Of a stretch of DNA of 55,675 bases, positions 1-9,014 are shown in pieces; within the stretch, counting starts at the first letter, position 1, and every line of letters starts with the position of its first letter. The stretch spans positions 1 through 55,675 of the forward strand of contig NZ_JAEK01000032.1 in the NCBI RefSeq assembly GCF_000518865.1. Reading direction: 5' to 3'. The notes beneath the pieces are model-generated. The model was not told the DNA's origin and made no database searches. It saw nothing but the letters and a program-made list of their open reading frames with translations. The stretch comes from Bacillus sp. J37 (GTDB lineage: Bacteria > Bacillota > Bacilli > Bacillales > Bacillaceae). Position numbers and translations under genes: made by a program.

Positions 1-180
1 TGCCCAATTCACTAGTTTTTGAAAGCCATGCATTCGATTTTCAAAGATCAAGCGTTTCCCGAACTCGATGCCTCGATCATCTTGGGCACGTGCTACGTGT
101 TTGTCTTTGGCTATATCAATGCCGACAATGAGAGTTGAAGGTGTAATTTGAGAGATTTTGTGATTTTGTGTATAATTCAT
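1..180 (-). CDS. IS110-family transposase, N-terminal fragment (cut by window edge)
   Basis: The 60 codons present begin at an ATG (178-180) preceded by a good AGGAGG-like ribosome binding site. The protein start carries GIDIAKDKH followed by a region like the RuvC-type DEDD catalytic domain of IS110 transposases, where the first aspartate of GID is the first catalytic residue. The rest of the gene lies outside the window. About 105 bases separate the start codon from the apparent element edge near 285-300. This short upstream stretch contains a perfect 10-bp palindrome, GCTGATCAGC, at 220-229. The IS110 assignment rests on the N-terminal motif only. The gene reads towards the window edge, so it may be intact in the genome. 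Confidence 0.8.
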   Translation of the reverse strand, partial: MNYTQNHKISQITPSTLIVGIDIAKDKHVARAQDDRGIEFGKRLIFENRMHGFQKLVNWA

Positions 181-295
181 TTTGAGTCCTCCTTGGTTAC
201 TTAATTAAGGGTCCTTAGTGCTGATCAGCTGCGGACACCTCGTACTATACCAAGAGGGCTCTTTTTGTTTCAATCCTCAAATTTCTTCATTACAG
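1..295 (-). mobile_element. IS110-type insertion sequence, partial; inner edge near 285-300
   Basis: The element holds the transposase start and about 105 bases of upstream non-coding DNA. The inner boundary is placed where the similarity of the neighbouring ABC1 kinase gene to its family stops. IS110 elements lack conventional terminal inverted repeats, so the exact edge cannot be read from one end alone. The other end is outside the window. Confidence 0.65.
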
Positions 296-928
296 GAATG
301 GCTCCTTAAAATATATAAGTGATTTAATTTCCAATTGAAAATCAAGTTCTTGTTCAATCACCTGCTTTAATTCTTTGAACAACACGTTAAATTGAATAAA
401 TCCTTTTGGGACTGGCACAAAGTGATCAGCAAACCAAATGATGATTCTTAAAGTACGAAAGTCAGTTTGAATAATGGATTGTATGTGAGGTCGCTGTACT
501 TTAATCGCAACCGTTGTTCCATTCTTCAATACTCCTTTATATACCTCTCCAATTGACGCGGAAGCGATCGAATGTTGATCAATGGATTGTAAATGGTAGT
601 CAAGTCTTTCACCCCATTCATTTTCCAATTGGTTTTTTATCTCATCCCAGTTTGAAGGAGGGACCTTATCAGTTAAATCTTGAATTTGACTGATAAAAGC
701 ATGTGGAAGCAAATCTGAACGAATACTCAATATTTGCCCAATTTTGATTAGTAGCCCCTCTACCTCAAATAATGTTTTTCGAAACTTCTTACCAATCTCA
801 AGCCATAATTTTTCCCACTCAGAATCAGATTTTTTCCTTAATTTATACCAGTAGATTTTGAGAAAAATGGAGAAAAATAATGTTAAAACTTTGTAGATTC
901 TTTTCCATTTACTTTTCACTGCCATCAC
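290..928 (-). pseudogene. ABC1/UbiB (AarF)-type atypical kinase, truncated by IS110
   Basis: The 212-residue product carries N-terminal landmarks of the ABC1/ADCK/UbiB kinase-like family: LIKIGQILSIRSDLLP (the KxGQ region), ASIGEVYKG (alanine-rich nucleotide loop) and VAIKVQRP (lysine). Family members are usually about 500-560 residues, so more than half of the kinase domain, including its catalytic loop and metal site, is missing. Similarity runs to about ELDFQLEIKSLIYFKE and then the frame stops within a few codons, next to the IS110 edge. In bacteria the family is linked to isoprenoid quinone biosynthesis or membrane lipid handling. The fragment is unlikely to be active. Start ATG at 928 (MMAVKSKW); the second ATG is equally possible. 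Confidence 0.75.
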
Positions 929-1144
929 AATACCTCTTTTAGTTTTAATGACGAACGGATAGATGATTCATTATCAATGATTATTCAAATTATACCATTT
1001 TTTACTAACTCGTACCTTCATTTATCTTTTATAGAATGATAACCTTTTCATTAGAAATTAACATTGGAATCCAAAACAAATGTCTTTTCAAATTGCTGAA
1101 AAAGGATTAAGATAGGTCTATGAATTGGCAAAGGGGTGAGATCA

Positions 1145-1501
1145 TTGAGACATCGTTTGCTATTTAAATCATTATTTTTGCTATTGATCTTCATAACTAG
1201 CATACATCTCGTTTCAATGTCGCAGGTACATCATCCTATTAGTCTAGGCAAAGTCATTGCCGTAGAAAATGAAGCAGCAACTGGATTTGCTTTACTTGAA
1301 GAAGATCAAAAACATTTCGATTTATATGGCATTTTTCCGGAAATTGCATACACAGTCCTAATCGCAATAGCATTATTGCTTTATAGCTATTTTACTACTT
1401 GGAATCAACGAATAAGGCAATTTTTGTATGCTGTCTATTATCAATCTTCTTACTTTGATAAAGATCGTTTATATCAATCTTCCTATACAAAATCAGTCTA
1501 A
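1145..1501 (+). CDS. Small membrane protein of unknown function
   Basis: I do not recognise this gene. I place the start at TTG 1145 because AAAGGGG lies eight bases upstream; an in-frame GTG at 1136 overlaps that ribosome binding site. The 118-residue product has a hydrophobic N-terminal segment (about residues 5-24, signal peptide or anchor), a polar central part and a second hydrophobic stretch (about 66-84, beginning near IAYTVLIAIALLLYSYF). The tail is tyrosine- and serine-rich. It is followed after 18 bases by another tiny membrane-protein gene with its own ribosome binding site, and the pair ends at a strong hairpin, so they probably form a two-gene operon. The N-terminal context could be a secreted or membrane-anchored protein. 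Confidence 0.6.
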   Translation: MRHRLLFKSLFLLLIFITSIHLVSMSQVHHPISLGKVIAVENEAATGFALLEEDQKHFDLYGIFPEIAYTVLIAIALLLYSYFTTWNQRIRQFLYAVYYQSSYFDKDRLYQSSYTKSV

Positions 1502-1519
1502 AAATTGGAGGTTATATAA

Positions 1520-1639
1520 ATGATGTTTATTATAAGAATGTTACCGATCGTGTTGTTTTCAGTTACAGCCTTAAGTCTTTTTACGTACCAAGGTATTGAA
1601 ATTGTTCACGCATTTTCAGACTATTTCCAAAAAAAATAA
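1520..1639 (+). CDS. Very small membrane peptide (39 aa)
   Basis: The ATG at 1520 is preceded by TTGGAGG at a good distance. The 39-residue product starts MMFIIRMLPIVLFSV, a single hydrophobic helix, and ends FQKK, so a one-pass membrane peptide is likely. It lies 18 bases after the upstream membrane-protein gene and just before the terminator shared with parC. I do not recognise a family. Good initiation signals and position in an operon support it as a real gene. Confidence 0.55.
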   Translation: MMFIIRMLPIVLFSVTALSLFTYQGIEIVHAFSDYFQKK

Positions 1640-1646
1640 TAAAAAT

Positions 1647-1681
1647 AAGGGCTGATCCACTATTTTATGGATCAGCCCTTT
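1647..1681. terminator. Bidirectional intrinsic terminator between small ORFs and parC
   Basis: A 13-bp perfect stem (AAGGGCTGATCCA and its complement, 1647-1659 with 1668-1680) has an 8-base loop and is flanked by A-rich and T-rich tracts. It can end transcription from the plus-strand small ORFs and from minus-strand parC. Confidence 0.85.
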
Positions 1682-1687
1682 TGATTT

Positions 1688-4126
1688 TTATCTACCTGTT
1701 TCCTCTTTCACTTCTATCCATGTTTCCTTTACAGACCCGGCATCTTGTTCATCAATCACGAACGAACCGTTACTATATCGATCATTCGCTCTTAATGAAG
1801 AGACATCAACACTTTCGATAACACCTTTTTCTGTTTCAAGGAAAAATTCCTCATTTTTATATACAATCTCAGCACCGACAACTCGGTGTGGATTATTTTT
1901 AAGTTCTCTTAACATGATAAGTCCACGTTTTGCTCTTGAAGACTTTTCAAAGTCATTTATTGACATTTTTTTCACTGCTCCTCTTTGGGTGGCAATGACT
2001 AAAAATGCCTTTGTATCCCGTTTTAACATACTTCCGCCAACAACATAATCATCCTGCTTTAAGTTAATCCCTTTTACACCTGCCGCACGAGGTCCAACGA
2101 TATTCACTTCTTCTTCTGCAAACCATAATCCATAACCAAGATGTGTAACTATAAACAGATCTTCCTTGCCTGTTGTCAGATGAACATCCACCAGGATGTC
2201 ATCACCTTTGAGATTTACAGCAACAAGAGGTTTAGAATATCTCTGTGCTTTATATACGCAAAGCTCAGATTTTTTCACCATACCTGATTTTGTCACAAAC
2301 GTAACGAAGAGTGGTTCCTCAAAGTTTTTAACTGGGATCGCCTTGATAATTTCTTCATCGCGTTCAATAGGAATAATATTCGCAATATGTTGTCCAAGGT
2401 CCTTCCATCGTATATCAGGCAGTTCGTGTACCGGACAGTACAGGTAATTCCCTTTATTTGTAAACAACAGCACAACATCTGTTGTATTAATGTCAATTTT
2501 AGAAAGTAAACGGTCTTTTTCTTTCATCCCAAAATCTTGACCATTTGATGCTGCATAAGATCTTTGGCTAGTTCGTTTCACATAACCGTCTTTAGTAATG
2601 GTTACGATCACATCTTCAGATGCCACCATGACTTCAAGGTTTATCTTTATTTCTTCAATTTCTGCTTGAATGACCGAGCGACGATCATCAGCATATGTTT
2701 TCTTCACTCTTTTTAGATCATTTTTAATGACTTTAAGAAGTACCTTCTCATCATTAAGAATATTAATTAATTCTTGAATTTTTTTAGCCAGCTCTTCTGC
2801 TTCGTTTCTTAACGCTGTTATATCTGTATTAGTTAAACGATATAATTGTAATGAAACGATTGCTTCTGCTTGTGGTTCTGAAAATTGATATTTTTTTATT
2901 AAATTATCCTTTGCATCTCTTTTATCCTTTGAAGCACGGATTGTCGCAATCACTTCATCTAAAATAGATAAAGCCTTAATTAACCCTTCGACAATGTGCT
3001 GTCTTTCTTGTGCTTTGCGCAGCTCATATTTTGAGCGATTTGTCACAACTTCCTTCTGGTGACCGATATAGGCATCAAGAATGGAAGGTAGGCTCATCAA
3101 CATTGGACGGCGGTTATGGATTGCGACCATATTGAAGTTATACGTTATTTGCAAATCACTGTTTTTATATAAATAATTAAGAACTCCAGCTGCATTGCCA
3201 TCCTTTTTTAACTCAATGACAATTCGTAACCCGGTACGATCTGTCTCATCACGTACTTCGGCAATTCCTTCGACCTTACGTTCAATTCTAAATTCATCGA
3301 TTCGCTTAACTAGATTTGCTTTATTCACTTCAAATGGAATTTCAGTGATCGTAATTTGCTGTTTCCCACCGCGAATCTCTTCTATTTCCGCTTTACCACG
3401 AACAATGATTTTTCCTTTACCTGTTTCATAGGCCTTCTTTATCCCGTCAACACCTTGAATAATCCCACCAGTTGGAAAATCCGGACCTTTAATTACCGTC
3501 ATTAATTCATCAACTGTACATTCAGGTTTATCCATTCTTTTGATGACGGCATCAATTACTTCTCCTAAATGATGTGGGGGTATATCTGTTGCATAACCAG
3601 CAGATATTCCCGTCGAGCCATTGACTAATAGATTTGGAAACATAGCTGGAAGAACTAGAGGTTCCTTACTTGTATCATCAAAGTTTGGAACAAATTCAAC
3701 TGTTTCTTTTTCTATGTCACGTAACAATTCTGAAGCAATCGCTGATAATCTTGCTTCTGTATAACGCATTGCAGCAGGTGGATCACCGTCAATACTCCCA
3801 TTATTTCCATGCATTTGAATCTGTAAATTTCTTACTTTCCAGTCCTGGCTCATTCGAACCATGGCTTCATAAACAGATGAATCACCATGTGGATGGTAAT
3901 TACCAATAACATTCCCAACTGTTTTGGCTGATTTACGGTAATTTTTATCATTTGTATTCCCGTCAACATGCATAGCATATAAAATTCTTCGTTGTACAGG
4001 CTTTAATCCATCACGCGCATCTGGTAATGCACGATCTTGAATAATGTACTTACTATAACGTCCAAAACGGTCACCAAGCACATCTTCAAGAGGTAAATCG
4101 CGATATACTTCTACTGAATTGTTCAT
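1688..4126 (-). CDS. parC: DNA topoisomerase IV subunit A
   Basis: ParC is the breakage-reunion subunit of topoisomerase IV, which decatenates replicated chromosomes together with ParE. The 812-residue length fits Gram-positive ParC/GrlA. The winged-helix region holds HPHGDSSVYEAM with Ser83 and Glu87, the wild-type (quinolone-susceptible) residues of the determining region, and RYTEARLS with catalytic Tyr122. The C-terminal part has the repeated beta-pinwheel blades of GyrA/ParC. ParE ends four bases before the start; the ribosome binding site AGGAGG lies inside the last codons of parE, so the two are translationally coupled. ParC rather than GyrA is chosen because of the adjacent parE and the match to the parE-parC-plsY neighbourhood of Bacillus. 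Confidence 0.96.
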   Translation of the reverse strand: MNNSVEVYRDLPLEDVLGDRFGRYSKYIIQDRALPDARDGLKPVQRRILYAMHVDGNTNDKNYRKSAKTVGNVIGNYHPHGDSSVYEAMVRMSQDWKVRNLQIQMHGNNGSIDGDPPAAMRYTEARLSAIASELLRDIEKETVEFVPNFDDTSKEPLVLPAMFPNLLVNGSTGISAGYATDIPPHHLGEVIDAVIKRMDKPECTVDELMTVIKGPDFPTGGIIQGVDGIKKAYETGKGKIIVRGKAEIEEIRGGKQQITITEIPFEVNKANLVKRIDEFRIERKVEGIAEVRDETDRTGLRIVIELKKDGNAAGVLNYLYKNSDLQITYNFNMVAIHNRRPMLMSLPSILDAYIGHQKEVVTNRSKYELRKAQERQHIVEGLIKALSILDEVIATIRASKDKRDAKDNLIKKYQFSEPQAEAIVSLQLYRLTNTDITALRNEAEELAKKIQELINILNDEKVLLKVIKNDLKRVKKTYADDRRSVIQAEIEEIKINLEVMVASEDVIVTITKDGYVKRTSQRSYAASNGQDFGMKEKDRLLSKIDINTTDVVLLFTNKGNYLYCPVHELPDIRWKDLGQHIANIIPIERDEEIIKAIPVKNFEEPLFVTFVTKSGMVKKSELCVYKAQRYSKPLVAVNLKGDDILVDVHLTTGKEDLFIVTHLGYGLWFAEEEVNIVGPRAAGVKGINLKQDDYVVGGSMLKRDTKAFLVIATQRGAVKKMSINDFEKSSRAKRGLIMLRELKNNPHRVVGAEIVYKNEEFFLETEKGVIESVDVSSLRANDRYSNGSFVIDEQDAGSVKETWIEVKEETGR

Positions 4127-4129
4127 TGC

Positions 4130-6097
4130 CTATACCTCCTCTGCAACCGATAAATGCTCATTTTCTAATATATTTGTTTCTTCATCAAGACCGAATGCAA
4201 CATTGCTTTCAATCCATTTTCTACGTGGTTCAACTTTATCACCCATAAGTGTTGTGACACGCCTTTCAGCACGAGCTGCATCATCAATTTTGACACGAAT
4301 AAGCGTTCTTGATTCGGGGTTCATTGTTGTTTCCCAAAGCTGGTCTGCATTCATTTCACCAAGACCTTTATAGCGTTGAATCATATAACCTTTTCCTACC
4401 TTAGAGATGGCATCACTTAGCTCATCATCAGACCATGCGTACTCAATAACTTCCTTTTTGCCTGAACCTTTACTTACCTTGTATAAAGGCGGCAGGGCAA
4501 TAAATACTTTTCCATTTTCAATTAGAGGTTTCATATAGCGATAGAAGAATGTTAATAACAGCACTTGAATATGAGCACCATCTGTATCTGCATCAGTCAT
4601 AATAATGACTTTATCATAATTAATATCTTCTACAGTAAACTCTGCTCCAACACCTGCTCCAATTGCATGAATAATCGTATTAATTTCTTCATTCTTAAAA
4701 ATATCCGCTAATTTAGCTTTTTCTGTATTGATAACTTTCCCTCTTAAAGGAAGTACTGCTTGGAACCTTCTGTCCCTACCTTGTTTTGCAGAACCTCCTG
4801 CAGAATCACCCTCAACAAGATATAGTTCGTTTTTTAATGGATTACGTGATTGGGCAGGTGTAAGTTTACCGCTCAATGTCGTTTCAGAACGCTTTCGTTT
4901 TTTACCGCTCCGTGCTTCCTCACGTGCTTTTCTGGCAGCCTCTCTAGCTTGAAACGCTTTAATCGCTTTTTTCACAAGAAGTGTGCCTGCGTCAGGATTT
5001 TCTTCTAAAAAGTAAGAAAGGTTTTCAGAAACAATGGCATCAACTGCTGATCTTGCTTCACTTGTCCCAAGCTTACCTTTCGTCTGACCTTCAAATTGTA
5101 ATAACTCTTCAGGAATTCTTACTGATACAATCGCTGATAAACCTTCGCGAATATCAGAACCCTCTAAATTTTTATCTTTCTCTTTAAGTAATCCCGTTTT
5201 TCTTGCATATTCATTAAAGGCTCTTGTCATTGCTGTTTTAGAACCTGCTTCATGGGTTCCGCCATCTTTTGTCCGAACATTATTAACGAATGATAAAATA
5301 TTTTCTGAGTACCCATCATTGAATTGAAAAGCAAAATCAACTTCAATGCCATTTTGCTCACCTTCAAATGAAACTACCGGGTGTAGGGCATCTTTTTCTT
5401 CATTTAAGTATGTGACAAATGCTTCAATTCCGGTTTCGTAATGGTATACCTCTGATTGATCGTGTCGCTCATCAATTAATTCAATTTTAAACCCTTTCAA
5501 AAGAAAAGCAGATTCGCGAAGACGTTCACTTAATGTTTCAAAGTTATAGGTTGTCGTACTAAACATTATTGGATCAGGTTTAAAATGAATCTTTGTACCT
5601 GTTTTGTTCGTTTTTCCTTTTTTCTCTAAAGTTGTCACAGGCTTTCCGCCGTTTTCAAAGCGTTGTTCATAAATAAAACCATCGCGTTGAATAGTGACAA
5701 CCAGCCATTCTGAGAGAGCATTAACAACTGATGCACCAACTCCATGTAAACCGCCACTTGTTTTATATCCACCTTGCCCGAACTTTCCTCCTGCATGAAG
5801 AACCGTTAAGATGACTTCAGGTGTTGGTTTTCCAAGTTTGTGCATACCAATCGGCATACCTCTACCCTTATCTTGAACAGAAATACTGTTATCTTTATGT
5901 ATTTTGACTATTATATGATCCCCATGTCCTGCTAAAGCCTCGTCCACAGAGTTATCAACGATTTCGTAAACGAGATGATGCAAACCCCGGCTATCTGTAC
6001 TACCAATGTACATACCAGGTCGTTTTCTTACAGCCTCAAGACCTTCGAGGACCTGAATCGCATCATCATTATAATCAAACTGTTGCTTCTTTCCCAA
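4130..6097 (-). CDS. parE: DNA topoisomerase IV subunit B
   Basis: ParE is the ATPase subunit of topoisomerase IV. Its 655 residues contain the N-terminal GHKL ATPase domain (EIVDNSVDEALAG; GRGMPIG; GGLHGVGASVVNALS), the transducer domain, the Toprim motif EGDSAGG and acidic DADTDGAH, and the C-terminal YKGLGEMN motif. The length equals that of Bacillus ParE and is far shorter than proteobacterial GyrB. Translation begins at TTG (6095-6097) preceded by GAAAGGGG. It is the first gene of the parE-parC operon. Divergent antisense frames inside it are shadows. Confidence 0.96.
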   Translation of the reverse strand: MGKKQQFDYNDDAIQVLEGLEAVRKRPGMYIGSTDSRGLHHLVYEIVDNSVDEALAGHGDHIIVKIHKDNSISVQDKGRGMPIGMHKLGKPTPEVILTVLHAGGKFGQGGYKTSGGLHGVGASVVNALSEWLVVTIQRDGFIYEQRFENGGKPVTTLEKKGKTNKTGTKIHFKPDPIMFSTTTYNFETLSERLRESAFLLKGFKIELIDERHDQSEVYHYETGIEAFVTYLNEEKDALHPVVSFEGEQNGIEVDFAFQFNDGYSENILSFVNNVRTKDGGTHEAGSKTAMTRAFNEYARKTGLLKEKDKNLEGSDIREGLSAIVSVRIPEELLQFEGQTKGKLGTSEARSAVDAIVSENLSYFLEENPDAGTLLVKKAIKAFQAREAARKAREEARSGKKRKRSETTLSGKLTPAQSRNPLKNELYLVEGDSAGGSAKQGRDRRFQAVLPLRGKVINTEKAKLADIFKNEEINTIIHAIGAGVGAEFTVEDINYDKVIIMTDADTDGAHIQVLLLTFFYRYMKPLIENGKVFIALPPLYKVSKGSGKKEVIEYAWSDDELSDAISKVGKGYMIQRYKGLGEMNADQLWETTMNPESRTLIRVKIDDAARAERRVTTLMGDKVEPRRKWIESNVAFGLDEETNILENEHLSVAEEV

Positions 6098-6317
6098 GCG
6101 ACTAAACCCCTTTCAGTGACAAACAATTAAATCTTTTTCACAATAGAACGCATGTTTTAGTATTTTATACAATAATTTGCAGATCGACAACCCCCACAAA
6201 TGAAGAGAAAATCAAGTAAAAGTTTTCTAACATTATTATCTTACCACTTACCTCATATCCATGCTTAATTGTATATGGTAATTTGGTTTTAGGAAACAAT
6301 ATTCGCATAATAAAATA

Positions 6318-6344
6318 AAAATCCTTGTTTTTACAAGGATTTTC
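6318..6344 (-). terminator. Intrinsic terminator after yneT
   Basis: AAATCCTTG pairs with CAAGGATTT across a short loop and is followed on the minus strand by TTTTATTTT. It follows the yneT stop at 6365 by about 20 bases. Confidence 0.8.
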
Positions 6345-6364
6345 TTCAAAAAAGAACAAGTAAA

Positions 6365-6778
6365 TTACTTTGTCATAGCATGCTCAACCTTTATACAACG
6401 ATTCATGATAACGGTTTTATGATTGTCTATCAGCAATTGATAGGCTTCTTCATTTTCTAATCCGAGCTGTGCCCAGTATACATCTGCATCAATTTTCAAA
6501 AACTCCTGGGCAACTTCCAACAAATGTTCTGAGCGGCGAAACACATTGACAATATCAACATGCCCTTTTATATCACTTAATGAAGCTACTGCCTTTTGAC
6601 CTAATACTTCGTCTACAGTAGGATTTACAGGAATAATCTCATATCCTGCATTCTGCATCGCCTTACTTACCATGTATGATGTACGCTCAGGATTATTAGA
6701 CAGACCAACAACTGCTATTGTTTTACTGTTCTTTAAAATTTGTCCAATTTCTTCTCTTGTTGGATTTTCAATCGGCAT
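6365..6778 (-). CDS. yneT: CoA-binding (Rossmann) domain protein, YneT-type
   Basis: The 137-residue protein is a single CoA-binding domain of the succinyl-CoA-synthetase alpha type: TIAVVGLSNNPERTSYMV near the start, then EIIPVNPTV, DIVNVFRR and MNRCIKVEH near the end. Its biochemical role is unknown; the family binds CoA or a similar nucleotide. I start at ATG 6778 (MPIENPTREE) because AAAGGAG lies just upstream and the length then fits YneT; the open frame extends a further 17 codons upstream without a better signal. It lies divergently from plsY, the same arrangement as in B. subtilis. Confidence 0.85.
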   Translation of the reverse strand: MPIENPTREEIGQILKNSKTIAVVGLSNNPERTSYMVSKAMQNAGYEIIPVNPTVDEVLGQKAVASLSDIKGHVDIVNVFRRSEHLLEVAQEFLKIDADVYWAQLGLENEEAYQLLIDNHKTVIMNRCIKVEHAMTK

Positions 6779-7016
6779 TTTCCCATCTCCTTTTCCTCTA
6801 TCATAACAATTTAGAAACTTGGCAAACAATGATTTTGCCTTCGACTACAGGAAGTTTTGCTTCCTTTTGTATGGAATTGAAACTTAACTCTTATACTATG
6901 TACGACGTTTGAATATTACTTATAACATGAGAGTTTTTATCTTTTTTTATTCTCTCGTAGTGTTTTTATCAATTATCATGATAGAATATAAAAAGAATAT
7001 GCAAAGGAGTACATAT

Positions 7017-7601
7017 ATGATTGAAGCATTTATTTTTATTTTAGCTTATTTATTAGGTTCCATTCCATCCGGCCTTATAGTAGGCAAGCTTGGGTATGGA
7101 ATTGACATACGTGAACATGGGAGCGGAAATTTAGGTGGAACGAATACGTTTCGAACATTGGGAATTAAAGCAGGATTACTTGTTACAGGTGCTGATATAT
7201 TAAAAGGAACACTTGCTGCTGCTTTACCTTTATTATTCGGTTTAGAACACTTGCATCCTTTATTAGTTGGGATCTTTGCCGTTGTTGGCCATACATATCC
7301 AATTTTCGCGAAATTTAGAGGAGGAAAAGCAGTTGCCACTTCCGGCGGTGTACTTTTATGTTATGTACCGTTATTATTTATAACGATGTTAGCCTTCTTT
7401 TTTATTGTTCTTTATATCTCAAAATATGTTTCACTTTCATCTATGCTCGCTGGAGTTTATGGAATCATTTACAGCTTATTTACAAAAGATATTCCACTTA
7501 TCATTGTTATAACGTTGTTAACTTCATTTGTTGTCTATCGCCATCGTGCAAATATTAAACGAATTATCGATAAGACAGAGCCGAAAGTAAAGTGGCTATA
7601 A
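7017..7601 (+). CDS. plsY: Glycerol-3-phosphate acyltransferase PlsY
   Basis: PlsY transfers an acyl group from acyl phosphate to sn-glycerol 3-phosphate, the first step of phospholipid synthesis, in the cytoplasmic membrane. The 194-residue protein has several hydrophobic segments and the conserved blocks [58 protein letters not shown] and RHRANIKR. The start is ATG 7017 behind AAAGGAG; the longer open frame from 6909 has no ribosome binding site and adds a non-family N-terminus. It is a single gene followed by a strong terminator. Confidence 0.95.
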   Translation: MIEAFIFILAYLLGSIPSGLIVGKLGYGIDIREHGSGNLGGTNTFRTLGIKAGLLVTGADILKGTLAAALPLLFGLEHLHPLLVGIFAVVGHTYPIFAKFRGGKAVATSGGVLLCYVPLLFITMLAFFFIVLYISKYVSLSSMLAGVYGIIYSLFTKDIPLIIVITLLTSFVVYRHRANIKRIIDKTEPKVKWL

Positions 7602-7657
7602 AAAGAAGATAAAGTAAACAGGATACTATTTCTGTTTTACTCATCTTCTTTTTTATT
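7601..7657 (+). terminator. Terminator after plsY
   Basis: AAAAGAAGAT pairs with ATCTTCTTTT around an inner GTAAAACAG-like stem (GTAAACAG...CTGTTTTAC), followed by a T run. It begins at the plsY stop. Confidence 0.75.
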
Positions 7658-7739
7658 TTCGTTATGTTCATCATTAGCCCTAACAGCACATCTATATTAT
7701 AATTAAGATAAGTTTATAAAACATAAGGAGTGTTCGGAT

Positions 7740-8027
7740 TTGAAAATTACCATTGATAACAAAGCAGCAGATTGGTATATAAATGAATTACAACTTGAAG
7801 AGGGTGACACTGTTCAGTTTTTTGTTAGATATGGTGGATGTAGTAATGTACAAAAAGGATTTTCACTTGGAGTTGTGAAACAAAACCCTGAAGAAATAGG
7901 ATCCAGTGTAGAAAGTAATGGAATTACGTTTTTTGTTGAAAATCGTGATTTATGGTATTTTGATCAACATGATTTACATGTTGATTTAGATGAAGATGCT
8001 GAGGAACCTGTATTTCAATATCAATAA
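7740..8027 (+). CDS. yneR: HesB/IscA-like fold protein, YneR-type
   Basis: The 95-residue protein resembles the HesB/YadR/IscA-like (iron-sulfur biosynthesis domain) family of Firmicutes represented by B. subtilis YneR: FFVRYGGCSNVQKGFSLGV and the late VENRDLWYF. Only one cysteine is present, in GGCS, so the three-cysteine cluster-assembly signature of true A-type carriers is absent and the iron-sulfur role is doubtful. The start is TTG 7740 with TAAGGAGTG upstream. It lies between plsY and yneQ as in B. subtilis and ends at a bidirectional terminator. Confidence 0.8.
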   Translation: MKITIDNKAADWYINELQLEEGDTVQFFVRYGGCSNVQKGFSLGVVKQNPEEIGSSVESNGITFFVENRDLWYFDQHDLHVDLDEDAEEPVFQYQ

Positions 8028-8063
8028 TTCAGTGCATTGAAAAGAAATTCTAAAAAGTAAACA

Positions 8064-8113
8064 TGAGGGGGAAATTTCACGCGTTCTATATACTAATGAA
8101 ATTCTCCCCTCTT
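8064..8113. terminator. Bidirectional terminator between yneR and yneQ
   Basis: GAGGGGGAAATTTC pairs with GAAATTCTCCCCTC (one base mismatch or bulge) with a 20-base loop. It serves the convergent genes yneR (plus) and yneQ (minus). Confidence 0.7.
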
Positions 8114-8122
8114 GTTATATTT

Positions 8123-8422
8123 TTACAATTTAAATCGTTTAATTTGGTCTTCTAAACCGTATTCTTTTAATATAGACATTTGTATGTTACCCATTAAATC
8201 GAAGTGTGGATATTGTTTATAATGGTGAATCCATTCTCTCTTTAATCCGTATCGAGTTCCCCAATGGGCTAATTTGTCAATATCCTTGCAGCCAACCTTC
8301 GTTACACAATGACTATTAGGAAACCGGTCATCTAACCAAAAATGAGTTAAAAATGCGATATTTCCATGATCAATTTCATGTTTCCATCTATGTAATTCCT
8401 TTCGGGAAATGCCAAATGCCAT
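8123..8422 (-). CDS. yneQ: Conserved protein YneQ-type, unknown function
   Basis: The 99-residue protein (MAFGISRKELHRWK; FWLDDRFP; LKREWIHHYKQYPHFDLMG) is soluble, rich in His and Trp, with no membrane segment. It matches what I recall of YneQ in length and position. The start codon directly follows the stop of the thioesterase gene (8423), so the two are co-transcribed and probably translationally coupled. No function is known to me. Confidence 0.75.
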   Translation of the reverse strand: MAFGISRKELHRWKHEIDHGNIAFLTHFWLDDRFPNSHCVTKVGCKDIDKLAHWGTRYGLKREWIHHYKQYPHFDLMGNIQMSILKEYGLEDQIKRFKL

Positions 8423-8839
8423 TTATTTTTTCGCCTTCTCATAAGCTTCGTGCCACTCTGGGAACATCTTTTTGAATTTAACTGGTCTAAATGTTTCTTT
8501 GTTCACACAAACATGACTGGATTTTGCTTGAACAGCAAGGTCACCGCCTGGCGAAAAAATTTCATATCCATACACACTTTTTATCCCATTATATTCTTCA
8601 ATCCAGGTGTTGATTGTAGCTGTTTCACCGTAACGCATTGGCTTTTTATAAGAAATATCAAGGTCAATAACAGGTGATATGATTCCCTGCTCTTCCATTC
8701 CAGCATAAGAAAACCCCAGATCTTGTATAAGTTTTGTCCTGCCAACTTCCATCCACACTAGGTAATTTGCATGGTATACAACACCCATTTGATCTGTTTC
8801 AGCATATCGAACTTCAATCTCAGCTTTAGATATATGCAT
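8423..8839 (-). CDS. yneP: Acyl-CoA thioesterase, 4HBT hot-dog family, YneP-type
   Basis: This is a hot-dog fold thioesterase of about 138 residues, the normal length. The N-terminal VRYAETDQMGVVYHANYL carries the family's active-site aspartate (YAETDQMG region), followed by YLVWMEVGRTKL. It probably hydrolyses a short acyl-CoA or hydroxybenzoyl-CoA-like thioester in the cytoplasm; the natural substrate is unknown. I start at ATG 8839 (MHISKAEIEV) because CAAGGAGAG lies just before it; the open frame extends 19 codons further without a signal. It is the first gene of a yneP-yneQ pair. Confidence 0.88.
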   Translation of the reverse strand: MHISKAEIEVRYAETDQMGVVYHANYLVWMEVGRTKLIQDLGFSYAGMEEQGIISPVIDLDISYKKPMRYGETATINTWIEEYNGIKSVYGYEIFSPGGDLAVQAKSSHVCVNKETFRPVKFKKMFPEWHEAYEKAKK

Positions 8840-8982
8840 CTTTCTTCTCTCCTTGTTTCGTAATCCTATCATCAATACTTCAAACAATGATAACATAAAG
8901 TTTTTTTGGGGGCTAAAGAAAACTGCCGATTGGTGAGACTATATGATAAAGCGTAATGCGTAGTTTTTTTAAGAAAGAATAA

Positions 8983-9014
8983 AAAATAAACCAGGCTGTA
9001 TAAGCCCGGTTTAT
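8983..9014 (-). terminator. Terminator after tlp
   Basis: GATAAACCGGGCTT pairs with AGCCTGGTTTAT on the minus strand around a GTAT-type loop and is followed by TTTTTT. It directly follows the tlp stop. Confidence 0.85.

Noticed and set aside
6165-6359. 64-codon open frame between parE and yneT (minus)
   Set aside because: It overlaps the yneT terminator, has no ribosome binding site and reads as AT-rich chance sequence.
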